Below are positions 8,779-17,672 of a DNA stretch of 64,000 bases, piece after piece. The DNA comes from UBA721 sp002705165 (lineage in GTDB: Bacteria > Planctomycetota > Planctomycetia > Pirellulales > Pirellulaceae): contig JBJLEF010000004.1 of assembly GCA_045565995.1 (NCBI GenBank), positions 186,001 to 250,000 of the forward strand, read 5' to 3'. Numbering within the stretch: position 1 is the first letter of the stretch; every line of letters begins with the position of its first letter. Below the pieces are notes generated by a model. That model was not told where the DNA came from. It did not search any database and was given only the letters and a program-made list of their open reading frames with translations. Made by a program: the position numbers and the translations under genes.

Positions 8779-9756
8779 CTAATTCTTAATTGGTGTTGTG
8801 CGATTCATTAATATATAGAATAAGACGCCAAAAGATAGCTCTGAAGCCAACCAGGTGACTCTTAAAAGAAGGGCAGAGACGGTAGCAGCTACGACTCCGA
8901 AGCTTGGCGCAAGTAAAGTTAATATAATATATTCCCGCACCCCGGCTCCACCCGGAAGCAAGGAAAGGAATCCGGCGACCATTGCCAGTGCGACAGTTGC
9001 AGTCATTAACCCCGTATCTGAGAGCGACAGTGGCATCTTTAATAAACCTGTTGGTATTGCAGTTAGGCAGGAGTACATGCTGGCGCCGAGTAGCAGCCAA
9101 CCGAGGGACTGGATACCCCAGGCTGGTAGCATATTCCCCATCGTGAGGTTAGCAATGTTGGTCGTGAGGCCATTATTCAGTTTTTTTCGTGTAATCAGGC
9201 GAATGACGGATCGAAAGACCGGAGGTATCGACGGGATGCCAGCTGTCAGGGCAAGACCAAGGCTGATCCACAGCAGCAGTGGTTCAGTCCTGTGAAACCC
9301 AGTCAGTAAGAGAAGGAGACCTGCAAGAATCGCTCCAACAGCCATCATCGCTAATGTTTCGATGAAGACGGCGGTGATGGCGGGGGCTAAGGCAGTTCGT
9401 TCGGAATGTACTCTTTCGCTGCGTATCAGGACAACCAAGGCTTTACCGGGTACATATTTGCCGAGTTGGCTGAGGTAATAGGACCCGACGGATTCTGCAA
9501 AAGTCGGAGATTGCCCTAATATTCTGAGTGACTTATGCCATACGCAGGCAAAACATAGCAGCCCTAAGCTATAAAAGAGGCTAGAGGTCATCAAAGCGGC
9601 AAGATCAATTTGTTCGAGCGTAAGATTGAGATCGTCGAATTCATCAGCGGAATGTGAAATCGTTTGACTGATCATCAAGGCCACTACGCCAAAGATTATC
9701 GCCTTTAGCAGTCGTGCCATCCAAGTTTTAGTTATTTGGTTGTTGTTTCCGCTCAT
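8779..9756 (-). CDS. Lysylphosphatidylglycerol-synthase-TM/AglD-like membrane protein (COG0392 type)
   Basis: 325 residues, seven to eight membrane helices. Family features are the N-terminal helix followed by 'FDDLNLTLEQIDL', the segment YYLSQLGKYVPGKALVVLIR (conserved GKYxPGK) and the GGAGVREYIILTLL segment near residue 270 (conserved PGGxGxRE). Members lie beside glycosyltransferases and are proposed to act on or flip polyprenyl-linked sugars or lipids. First gene of the unit reading toward 6170. It diverges from the AI-2E permease gene across a 114-base gap that should hold both promoters. Confidence 0.82.
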   Translation of the reverse strand: MSGNNNQITKTWMARLLKAIIFGVVALMISQTISHSADEFDDLNLTLEQIDLAALMTSSLFYSLGLLCFACVWHKSLRILGQSPTFAESVGSYYLSQLGKYVPGKALVVLIRSERVHSERTALAPAITAVFIETLAMMAVGAILAGLLLLLTGFHRTEPLLLWISLGLALTAGIPSIPPVFRSVIRLITRKKLNNGLTTNIANLTMGNMLPAWGIQSLGWLLLGASMYSCLTAIPTGLLKMPLSLSDTGLMTATVALAMVAGFLSLLPGGAGVREYIILTLLAPSFGVVAATVSALLLRVTWLASELSFGVLFYILMNRTTPIKN

Positions 9757-9870
9757 GCTAAGCTAGATGGAGTGAAGGATGTACGGGGTTCGGATGCTGC
9801 GACACGGATACGATGTCCTACCATTCTACCGGATTAATTATGAACCGCTGTTAAAAGTTCTTGGGACATC

Positions 9871-11307
9871 ATGGAAACTAACAAGTTGCGCCGTCTAATT
9901 TCGTTCCTGGTACTTCTCGCCATTATCGTCCTCATCGGGGCGCTGTTTTACCGGGTCATGGCCTCGTTTGTTTTGCCATTATTCTTGGCAGCGGTCCTAG
10001 TGGTTATATTTTCTCCCGTACATAATCGCATTTTGCAAAGATTTAATGGCAGGACAAATCTGGCCGCGGCCGCCACGACAATGATTGTTGGCTTAGTGGT
10101 AATGTTACCAATTATTATTGCGGGTACTTACGCGACCGTTGAAGGTAGTCGGGTGTTAAAAAATATTACGCCTGGATATCTTGCCGAGTCTTTAGAGGAC
10201 TTTCGTAAGGTGTTCAAGCTTACGATACCCAACGAGACGGCAATTCGGAACACGAAGGCGCTTATCGAAGAGCTTGTCGACGATACCGCGCTACAAGAAG
10301 ATTCGAATGCCGTTGCGGGTACTTTGATTCGCCTTAACAAGGCAAAGAATCAAATTGATATTAAAGACAAAAAGGAGTCCGTACAAAAGTCATTCGCTAT
10401 TTATAGCGACGCCTTGCAAAATCTGACAGGGAAGGCGACCCAAATGGAGGCATCCGATGTCCTCGATGAGGGAATAAAAATGAGGGAAGCGTTCGCGCTT
10501 TTCCGAACTGACTATTTGGGTGGCACTTTGAAAGAGGCATTAATAGACACGGCCAATCCAACCCGAGCTGAGTTGACGGAAATATCCGATAGCCTGCTAA
10601 GCACGGATAGTAGAAAAAAGATCCTGCAGGCTGGTGCGAATACTCTGGGTTATTTCGTGTCACTTCTGGCCGGGATCGTGATAATGCTGATCGCCGTTTT
10701 CTTTTTTCTAGTAGATGGCCGGGCAATGATACAGACGATTCTAAAATTATCCCCGCTGAAGTCAGATTACGAGAAGATGCTAATCGACGAGTTTGTTAGT
10801 ATAAGCCGTGCCGTGGTCCTGGCGACGGTATTATCTGCTCTGGCGCAGGGGGTCTTAGCAGGAATTGGTTTTTGGATCGCGGGGTTGAATTCGATTCTCC
10901 TGTTAACCTTTGCCGCAACCTTGTTGGCGATGGTGCCGTTCGTGGGGGCTGCAGTCGTTTGGTTTCCGGCGGCAATTTGGCTTATTCTTTTTGCGGATAA
11001 GACGGGCTACGGTATCTTTCTTTTAATTTGGGGAATAGGTCCGGTTTCACTGTCGGACAATATTATTAAACCGCTTGTCTTGCAGAATACCTCTAAGTTG
11101 CATCCGATGTTTGCTTTACTAAGTGTCGTTGGAGGAGTGCAGGCACTTGGTCCCATTGGTATTCTTACAGGTCCGATGGTTGTAGTGTTTCTGCAAACCC
11201 TGTTGAATATTTTGCATCGTGAGTTGTCTACTTTAGACGGGGACGACCTCGACAACCTCCTAGATGATTCTCCGCTGGAAGATGCCCCAATCCCCGTGAA
11301 CGAGTAG
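9871..11307 (+). CDS. AI-2E family transporter (PerM/YdiK-like) with enlarged soluble insert
   Basis: 478 residues, about 100 longer than typical family members. Helices: two near the N-terminus (12-50) and one at about 68-90, then a long hydrophilic segment (about 95-255) rich in E, K and D (RNTKALIEELVDDTALQED, IDIKDKKESVQKSF) before the helices resume at GANTLGYFVSLLAGIVIML. The C-terminal half has the family hallmark stretch around PFVGAAVVWFPAAIWL and GPVSLSDNIIKPLVLQ. The family exports varied substrates, including autoinducer-2 in one case and Na+ in others, so no substrate is claimed. It converges with the operon at 11319, only 11 bases away. Confidence 0.88.
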   Translation: METNKLRRLISFLVLLAIIVLIGALFYRVMASFVLPLFLAAVLVVIFSPVHNRILQRFNGRTNLAAAATTMIVGLVVMLPIIIAGTYATVEGSRVLKNITPGYLAESLEDFRKVFKLTIPNETAIRNTKALIEELVDDTALQEDSNAVAGTLIRLNKAKNQIDIKDKKESVQKSFAIYSDALQNLTGKATQMEASDVLDEGIKMREAFALFRTDYLGGTLKEALIDTANPTRAELTEISDSLLSTDSRKKILQAGANTLGYFVSLLAGIVIMLIAVFFFLVDGRAMIQTILKLSPLKSDYEKMLIDEFVSISRAVVLATVLSALAQGVLAGIGFWIAGLNSILLLTFAATLLAMVPFVGAAVVWFPAAIWLILFADKTGYGIFLLIWGIGPVSLSDNIIKPLVLQNTSKLHPMFALLSVVGGVQALGPIGILTGPMVVVFLQTLLNILHRELSTLDGDDLDNLLDDSPLEDAPIPVNE

Positions 11308-11318
11308 AACCTTTCTGT

Positions 11319-12158
11319 TTACTTCCTGTAACGTTGGAAGATATTGAAAGCAAAAAATAAATTAAGAGTGATTGAGAAGAATAAAAGCAGCAGAGGCGTC
11401 ACGCTGTGTTCTTTCAGGGTGTTTTCGGGCGTATTTAAAACAGGTTTAACTGAGTTTCGCGTGGAAGCTAACGCAACAAATTCACCCTGATGTGTTTTAA
11501 TGAGATCGGGTGACGAAGTTGTCGCCTTTTGCCTTTGGTTGGCCTGGTGGTCCGCGATATCTATATCGGCAGTGGAAGAAAGCTTCGGGTCCCGGACGTC
11601 CTGTTCTTCCCGGTTCGGGGCAGGGATTTCTCTGACGGATACAATCGCCGGAGCAGGCGAGAGTAATTCTTCGTCCGTGAAAGGCTGAGAATTTGGTTCA
11701 GGTGACGGATGATCGAATAATGGGATCAGCGTTTCTGGGGCCGGTGAGTCGTCAACTCGATTGGGCGGGATTGTTGCTAGCCTCGGTAAAACGAACGCGT
11801 CAGGCTCTAAATTGATTTCTGACGATATGGACATCTCAGTCGATTCTGGAACTACTGATTCATCGGGACTAAAACGAAGCCGATGATCCGATTTGAAATC
11901 AGCAGAACCATTAACTCCATTGTCTTCGACTACTTGTATCTGGATTCGACGAATGTGTGAGTGCTCACTTGGAATTGTGCTGCGAATCTTAAAGCCATTT
12001 GCTAGTTCCTGAGCAACCGATTCTTCAATACTCACAACATAGACAGATTCCCCGTCAATCTCTGTTATTTGATAGTCAACACCTAAGAGACTTGTTGCTA
12101 GTAGTAGAGCGACAGAATTCATAAGAGCTTCTCGCCTTAAAAAAAGTAACACGGTCAT
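11319..12158 (-). CDS. Tail-anchored protein of unknown function, third gene of SbcCD-like operon
   Basis: About 279 residues. The ATG at 12158 overlaps the TGA of the ATPase gene by one base (TGATG), arguing for coupled translation. A second ATG at 12122 (MNSVALLLATSLLG) follows a weak purine-rich stretch and is an alternative. The N-terminus carries a hydrophobic stretch (VALLLATSLLGV) that may be a signal peptide, then a compact domain (about 25-75, ITEIDGESVYVVSIEE). A long proline-, serine- and acid-rich linker follows (about 90-235), and a C-terminal membrane helix (TPLLLLFFSITLNLFFAFNIF) ends in a short basic tail (QRYRK). No family recognised. The position suggests a membrane partner for the ATPase. 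Confidence 0.65.
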   Translation of the reverse strand: MTVLLFLRREALMNSVALLLATSLLGVDYQITEIDGESVYVVSIEESVAQELANGFKIRSTIPSEHSHIRRIQIQVVEDNGVNGSADFKSDHRLRFSPDESVVPESTEMSISSEINLEPDAFVLPRLATIPPNRVDDSPAPETLIPLFDHPSPEPNSQPFTDEELLSPAPAIVSVREIPAPNREEQDVRDPKLSSTADIDIADHQANQRQKATTSSPDLIKTHQGEFVALASTRNSVKPVLNTPENTLKEHSVTPLLLLFFSITLNLFFAFNIFQRYRK

Positions 12159-15100
12159 CAAGCCGCGATGTCACGGTCGTTTTGGTCTTCCTCAGGACGG
12201 CGGTCATCAACGCTCCCGTCGTTTTCATCATGTTCCTCGCGAAGGTCTGTCCTATTACGAAGGTTTCCATCCACGCTTGGTTCCGTAAGATCCGCCTTGA
12301 CCGGGGTAGCGTCGGTTGAATCCGCCGAGTTTGAAGTAGACGCTTTTGCTTTGGTAATTCCTGAAGGCTGATTTACGAATGCCAGGCGAGGTAGGTCTGG
12401 CGCTCTTATTTCTTCGGGGCGCTCGATAGGCCGTATGTCCGCGTCCATTTCTTCGAAGAGTGTTGCAATATGGGCGTGGCAGGTGAAAAAAAGCACTTGC
12501 CCCACTTCAACAGAAAAACGTTTAATAGCGCTAATAGCAGTTTTCAAGCGGGAAAAATCAAAATTCACGAAGACATCATCAAGGATAAGTGGTAGGGAAA
12601 CACCGTCTTGTTGGTATGAACGAACGAGTGCCAGCCTCAGGCTTAGATAAACGGACTCACGTGTCCCGCGACTTAGCGTGTCAATGACCCACGACTGGCC
12701 CATCGCATCGTCAACGTACAACAAATCTTCTCCAAGGGGAGTCCAAAGGCGGACGTACCTGCCAGCTGTTATCTCTTCAAGCCACTGACTAGCATCTCTC
12801 AGAGTTTCGGGTTGTCGTTGGGTTTCGTAAAGTGAACGGACGCGTTGACTAATATCCTCGCTCGTCGACCAAACACGCCAACGTTCTTCGAGTGTTTGGA
12901 TTTCTGATTGTATGGCGGCCGCTTTAAACCGATATAAAGATAGGTCTTCCTGTCGCCCAAGGTCTTCCGATTCCGCTCGTAATTTACCAAGGTCTTCGTG
13001 CACTGAGTTGATATGCTTATTAGTCTCTTCTAGAAATAGATCGGTGTTAGCCCATTTATTCTCGATTTCAGGCTGTGGCAATTGCGCTATTTCCATAACG
13101 ACTTCCAGGGGAATTCCCTGCTGTTCTGCTGTGGATTGGAGATCACTAAGCAATTCGTCATGCCTTAGGCTGTTATCGCGTAATTTGGTAACAGATTTAT
13201 GTAATTCATGTAAGCCCTTAAGGTCTTTGACTCCGACACGGGCATACTGGTTGACCAATCCTCGGGTCAACGTTGCTGAGTCCGTGCCCCAGCGTGTTAG
13301 TCGTTCCCTGATGGATTCAATCTCTTCGTCTAATCTGGATTTCTCTGTCCTTAAGCCCTGTTGCTGGAAGGTGATGGAAGTGAGTATTTCGAGTTTATCG
13401 TCTAGACCAAATGGCTGGATATTGGCGGGGATTTCCCGGAGTAGAGCGTTTAATCGCTCTTCCATTTCGGCCAGTTCCGTTTTGCGCCTACGTAGCAGCG
13501 ACTGTTGGTCTAACTGTTTAATGTGATTAGTATGAAACTGATCGACTTGTTCGACGGCTTCATATAACTCCAGTGGGTTTAACTTTGCATGAATCCCAGC
13601 TTGTCGTAAGTGGCCAAACCAATCCGCTTCGGCCTCTTCGGCTAAGTTTGATAAATTGTGGATTCGGTCCTTAGCAGCCTGAAGAGAAACTCGAAGTCGT
13701 TCAATAGTCGCCGCTTGTTTCCTTAATTTGGTAATTTCAGTCAGCTTCTTAAGTTCGCTTTGAAGTTGTGGTTGCAACTGTTCGAGTAGAGGCTCAGTGT
13801 CGGCCTGCTCGGATTGAGGATCATGGGTCCTAGTAAGTTCAAGTTCCTTCGCCCGCGCTTTACGTTCGAGAAGTCGCTTACGCTTTTCAGATTCTCGCAT
13901 TTGTCCAAGGACACCACCAGCGATAGCTAAAAGTCCCACGAGAACACAAAAAATAGCGGCTCCGGTAGATAGACCAAACGTGGAAGGGAAAAGTAATCCC
14001 ATTCCAAGCAGTGTACCTCCTGTAGAAAAGATGATTCCGCAAATCAGTAGATTTCCCAGGTCTCGTGTTGCCTCGTAATAGTCAGGTGCGGAAGGGGTTA
14101 CTCTAGCATCCTCATGAGCTTGATTAATTCTTTTTCTTAACTCATTAATAGATCGTTTACAGCAGGTATGTTCGTCCGTAATGCCAATGACGGGACTTGC
14201 AAGATTCGGGACACTATCGACGGTGTCCCAGGTAGAATCGTTGAGCCATGCAGTTTCTGATTCGGTGAGCTTCTGTTCTAATTCCTCCCCATCCAGTGTT
14301 GCTTGTTGTAAACGTTTGTTTGATTGCTTTAGTTGTTTCGCTGGATTCCTTAGGTCCTTAAGGAGGCGTTGGTCGAGCAAGCTGTGATCCACGTCGTCGT
14401 CAAGATGTACTCCACTGCGGGTCTTAGTCCTCCGGCGGATGTCTAATGGTTCGGCATCGAATTCTGCCAGCTGTTCCCGCAGGGATCTGATCCATGGCGC
14501 CATTTCCGAAAATGCACGGGTGCGAAGCCAAAGCTCCTGTGGGATCAGATTATTTACGAGCCCTGCTTGCTCATCTTGCAACTCAAGCAGCAAGACATCG
14601 TGCTCTCTTATTTGCGCATTCAGTCTCTCACCTTCTTTGGCGTCTTGTACTAGGGGGTCGAGTCGGTTAAAGATGTCGTCGCCAGATAGAGTGGCGGCGT
14701 GTTGGTTGTCTATCATCCAAATCTTCAAACGATCCAATTCCTGGATTTTTTCATAAACGCGTAAGCATACCTCGTTGGTGGTTAATTCTCGTTTAAGCTC
14801 TTCCCGCCTGTCCTGAAGCGTGCCTAGTTCATCCTCAGTAGAAAGAAGGCTATTCTGACAGGCTGTCCATACAGCAAGCCGGTCCTTGGCAAGTTGGAGT
14901 TTTGAGTCGATTGTGTTTTGTTTATCGCGGAGTAGTCTTAATTCGCCTTTGCCATGCTCATCCAGAATTGAAATTCTTGTGCGAGAGATTTGACGTAAGA
15001 TATTTCCCAGAGAGACGCGATCGAATCCTGTCGTCATCTCATATAAAAAGTTAGCCGCTTCGGTAGCATTTAACTGGTTGAGCTGCCTCAGTTCTGCGAG

Positions 15101-15481
15101 CCCAATTGTGAAAACATTGTGAAATATATCCGGACCGATTCCTCCCAGCAGGTCGCGACTTAAACTAGAAGCGGGATGAAGTTGCGAATTGATTGAGATT
15201 TCTAACTCAGGCTCCTCACCATAAATTCTCCGAATGTCCCAAAGATTCCCTTCCGGATCAATGGAGCGAATGCTACCACCGGGTTGGTGATGCCCATTTG
15301 CCTGTAGACGGCGATGTGTTTCCGTGCTGGGACCAAAAAGCGTGTCCCGTATAAAATCCATCGTCGTCGTCTTGCCGGCCTCGTTGGGTCCGAAAATAAG
15401 AAGGATCTCGCCGCTAATATCCTGGAAGTCTAGGTTTTGACATACGCCGAAATTATCAATTGTTATATCGGTGAGTTTCAC
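12158..15481 (-). CDS. SMC-like AAA ATPase of the SbcC/YhaN type with a membrane hairpin
   Basis: 1107 residues with the Rad50/SbcC plan: N-terminal half-ATPase with Walker A GPNEAGKTT (31-39) and a Q-loop region, two long coiled-coil arms, then the C-terminal half with the signature TLSRGTRESVYLSLRLA and Walker B LPLILDDVFVNFD, both intact. Between the arms, near residues 477-522, are two strongly hydrophobic stretches (NLLICGIIFSTGGTLLGMG and AAIFCVLVGLLAIAGGV), so the coil is pinned to the membrane instead of ending in a zinc hook; no CxxC is visible. YhaN-type ATPases of Firmicutes are the closest known design. GTG start sharing its first base with the TAG of the upstream gene (TAGTG). 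The C-terminal tail (after about 1045) is disordered and acidic. Confidence 0.88.
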   Translation of the reverse strand: MKLTDITIDNFGVCQNLDFQDISGEILLIFGPNEAGKTTTMDFIRDTLFGPSTETHRRLQANGHHQPGGSIRSIDPEGNLWDIRRIYGEEPELEISINSQLHPASSLSRDLLGGIGPDIFHNVFTIGLAELRQLNQLNATEAANFLYEMTTGFDRVSLGNILRQISRTRISILDEHGKGELRLLRDKQNTIDSKLQLAKDRLAVWTACQNSLLSTEDELGTLQDRREELKRELTTNEVCLRVYEKIQELDRLKIWMIDNQHAATLSGDDIFNRLDPLVQDAKEGERLNAQIREHDVLLLELQDEQAGLVNNLIPQELWLRTRAFSEMAPWIRSLREQLAEFDAEPLDIRRRTKTRSGVHLDDDVDHSLLDQRLLKDLRNPAKQLKQSNKRLQQATLDGEELEQKLTESETAWLNDSTWDTVDSVPNLASPVIGITDEHTCCKRSINELRKRINQAHEDARVTPSAPDYYEATRDLGNLLICGIIFSTGGTLLGMGLLFPSTFGLSTGAAIFCVLVGLLAIAGGVLGQMRESEKRKRLLERKARAKELELTRTHDPQSEQADTEPLLEQLQPQLQSELKKLTEITKLRKQAATIERLRVSLQAAKDRIHNLSNLAEEAEADWFGHLRQAGIHAKLNPLELYEAVEQVDQFHTNHIKQLDQQSLLRRRKTELAEMEERLNALLREIPANIQPFGLDDKLEILTSITFQQQGLRTEKSRLDEEIESIRERLTRWGTDSATLTRGLVNQYARVGVKDLKGLHELHKSVTKLRDNSLRHDELLSDLQSTAEQQGIPLEVVMEIAQLPQPEIENKWANTDLFLEETNKHINSVHEDLGKLRAESEDLGRQEDLSLYRFKAAAIQSEIQTLEERWRVWSTSEDISQRVRSLYETQRQPETLRDASQWLEEITAGRYVRLWTPLGEDLLYVDDAMGQSWVIDTLSRGTRESVYLSLRLALVRSYQQDGVSLPLILDDVFVNFDFSRLKTAISAIKRFSVEVGQVLFFTCHAHIATLFEEMDADIRPIERPEEIRAPDLPRLAFVNQPSGITKAKASTSNSADSTDATPVKADLTEPSVDGNLRNRTDLREEHDENDGSVDDRRPEEDQNDRDIAA

Positions 15482-16689
15482 TACGCAACTTCCTTATCAC
15501 TAATGCCGAGCAGATGTTTGCCAAGACTTTCAGCGGCAAGAATAGTGCGAAGGCCGGAGAGATCATCGAGCAATTCGCTCCAGTTTCCACTCTCTTCAGC
15601 GGGCAGTTTTTCAGAAAGGTTCAGTGTGGACCAGCCTTGCTCTTTTAATTCTCTAGTGATAAAGAGAAACTCGCCTAAAACCTCTTCTTCGGAGGTGTGA
15701 AATTCCTCTTCCTTAGCCAACGGCGATAATCGGCTTAAAATGAGGTTCGGAGAGAGTCGAGTTAGGGAAGCTTGTAGATTAGCACGGGCTTGGTTATAAA
15801 TCTCAATGAAGGGAAGACTGCATAAATGGCAGTTGGCCTCTGTCAATTCTAATTCGATAACGTAAATAATACTCTGGTCAAAAGTTCTTTTAGCAAGTTG
15901 TTCGACCGCAGCCGCGGCCAATGAATCGGGTGTAGTGATACCGCCGACATCGATCGTAATACACTCGTATTCCAGCTTGGACGTGTTTATAAACTGAAAA
16001 TCAATCACGTCGTTTTCGTGGTATTCAAGTAAAGCAGCGCCATGGGGGCCTCTCTCCTTGAGAGATCGACCTTGAGGGCTGCCGGCGTAATAGTGATGCA
16101 GGCCATGGTCTTGGGATACCTTGCCATAGGAGTTTCCAGATAGCAGCCAGTTGAGCGGCGGGATAATATTAGATTCTCGATCAGAAAATGCTCCGTAGGC
16201 GACGCCAAACGTTAATCCATCTAGAGTCAATCCTTCGAACCATGATGGGGAGATTGGCTGAGCAGCGTTCAGTTCGATCCCCACGAAGGTAACACGCCCC
16301 TTCGGGGTAAGATCAAGCGTGATGGTTTGAGGGGTATCCCCTATGATCTGTCTGACATTAGATGGCCAATTGAAACATCTGGGCCATTGGTTTCTTTGGT
16401 CGAGCCAGCTCCAATTCCAGATTACGGGTATTTGTGCTTGTTCCAAGCGTTTCAACTGCCGTAGTAAAAACGCAAAATCAGCAGGGCCTGCTAGTGAAGG
16501 GTCTATGGTATTACCTCCAACGACCATAACATCGACGAAGTCTCCGATCGCGAAGTCTATTAGTCGTTCAATACTCGCCTGTGTGGAAGTAGCTAGTGCA
16601 GGCGCCAGATTCTCGGGGTAGTAGGCTATCCCCTTGCACGGGCTGCTTAGACGCCAGTCCCCAGTATTCAGAATCCGTAACGAGTCCAT
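15481..16689 (-). CDS. Degenerate SbcD/YhaO-like calcineurin phosphoesterase (predicted inactive)
   Basis: 402 residues, ATG at 16689, first gene of the three-gene unit. The fold is recognised from IERLIDFAIGDFVDVMVVGG, FAFLLRQLKRLEQAQIPVI, YYAGSPQGRS and GPHGAALLEY, which match the Mre11/SbcD/YhaO phosphoesterase scaffold closely. At each metal-ligand site the expected residue is changed: D-x-H is D11-W-R13; the GD motif is G-N60; GNHD is S-W-L-D97; the later single His is Y165; GHxH is G-N186-S-Y188. Only Asp 11 and Asp 97 remain. A two-metal nuclease mechanism is therefore very unlikely. The C-terminal region (about 260-402) is the usual ATPase-capping part. It may regulate or position the ATPase rather than cut DNA. 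Confidence 0.8.
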   Translation of the reverse strand: MDSLRILNTGDWRLSSPCKGIAYYPENLAPALATSTQASIERLIDFAIGDFVDVMVVGGNTIDPSLAGPADFAFLLRQLKRLEQAQIPVIWNWSWLDQRNQWPRCFNWPSNVRQIIGDTPQTITLDLTPKGRVTFVGIELNAAQPISPSWFEGLTLDGLTFGVAYGAFSDRESNIIPPLNWLLSGNSYGKVSQDHGLHHYYAGSPQGRSLKERGPHGAALLEYHENDVIDFQFINTSKLEYECITIDVGGITTPDSLAAAAVEQLAKRTFDQSIIYVIELELTEANCHLCSLPFIEIYNQARANLQASLTRLSPNLILSRLSPLAKEEEFHTSEEEVLGEFLFITRELKEQGWSTLNLSEKLPAEESGNWSELLDDLSGLRTILAAESLGKHLLGISDKEVA

Positions 16690-16796
16690 AGTTCGATGAG
16701 CCTCCCCTCGGAGAACATGCTTTTTTCACTAAATACATAATGCGCATTAATATCGAGGAAAGTTTACTTGATTTGCTAATTCCAGAAAACGCTGAT

Positions 16797-17672
16797 TTAG
16801 CGTGTTTTATCGAGATTGCCAATTGAACGCTGGTAGCGCTGAGCATTTGTCAGAGTTGTTTTCTGTGGTTTATGGAGCGATAAAACGTAGAGAGTAAGAT
16901 CGCTGAGTTCTTCGTCATTCAGGGTAGTACTCGCGGGCATTTTTGTGCCGTTTATCCCGAGTTTTATTCCGCGAGCGACGTCAGTAGCTGCTGTACCGTA
17001 CTTGAAAGGTTCAGAGACAAGATCCCGAGCGAAAGTAGGAAATCCGTACTCACCAATGAGGTCGATCCCGTAACTGCCTCGCCCATCCTGTCCGTGGCAT
17101 TTATGGCAGTTTTGGGTCATGTATAACCGTTGGCCATACGCGAGAGAATTAGGGGTCTGTGCAGCTATTTCAAATTTCCAAATCGAAGCTGGTATGGTTT
17201 CTTTTTTTACATACTTCTCTGCTTCGGCTATCTGCTGAGGAGAAAAAACCGAATCAGCCGTATTTAGTAACTCGCCATTATTGACTAATAAGTCCAGGTA
17301 CCGCTTATTTGCCCCGTAGAGCCTAAATGCAAGTACGTCCCTCACTAAGGATTGGATTTGAAGATCTGTCAATGCGGTCCAACCGTTCATAGAGGTGTTG
17401 GGTATGCCTTCTCGTATTACCAGTTCAATATCCTGACTGGACGCCACACGGTTCATACTAGTGGCGTATTGAAAGGGGTGAGACGTTAAACTTCGCGGTT
17501 TGGGAAATAGAAAGCGGGCAGCCTTGCCTTGTCCGTCGCCATTGTTCCCATGACATGAGGCGCAAAAGTTTTGATAGTCACGGCTTGGTGTAGGAAGGTG
17601 CGGTTCAACGCCACGGGTCTGCGGTATGAAGCAAACTGCGAGAACGGAAACGAATATCAGTCGGTGGATCAT
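16797..17672 (-). CDS. Exported dihaem cytochrome c
   Basis: 291 residues with a signal peptide (MIHRLIFVSVLAVCFIPQTRG). Two covalent haem sites: CASCH at 37-41 and CHKCH at 189-193. Likely axial methionines are M95 (NTSMNGW) and M225 (GTKMPAS), each the usual distance after its haem. Each half is a class I cytochrome c domain, so this is a tandem c4-like electron carrier of the periplasm. The ATG overlaps the stop of the upstream DsbA-like gene (ATGA, 17669-17672), and that gene overlaps the symporter, giving a tight three-gene unit. The C-terminal 25 residues (after HKPQKT) are a short extension without a motif. Confidence 0.9.
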   Translation of the reverse strand: MIHRLIFVSVLAVCFIPQTRGVEPHLPTPSRDYQNFCASCHGNNGDGQGKAARFLFPKPRSLTSHPFQYATSMNRVASSQDIELVIREGIPNTSMNGWTALTDLQIQSLVRDVLAFRLYGANKRYLDLLVNNGELLNTADSVFSPQQIAEAEKYVKKETIPASIWKFEIAAQTPNSLAYGQRLYMTQNCHKCHGQDGRGSYGIDLIGEYGFPTFARDLVSEPFKYGTAATDVARGIKLGINGTKMPASTTLNDEELSDLTLYVLSLHKPQKTTLTNAQRYQRSIGNLDKTR

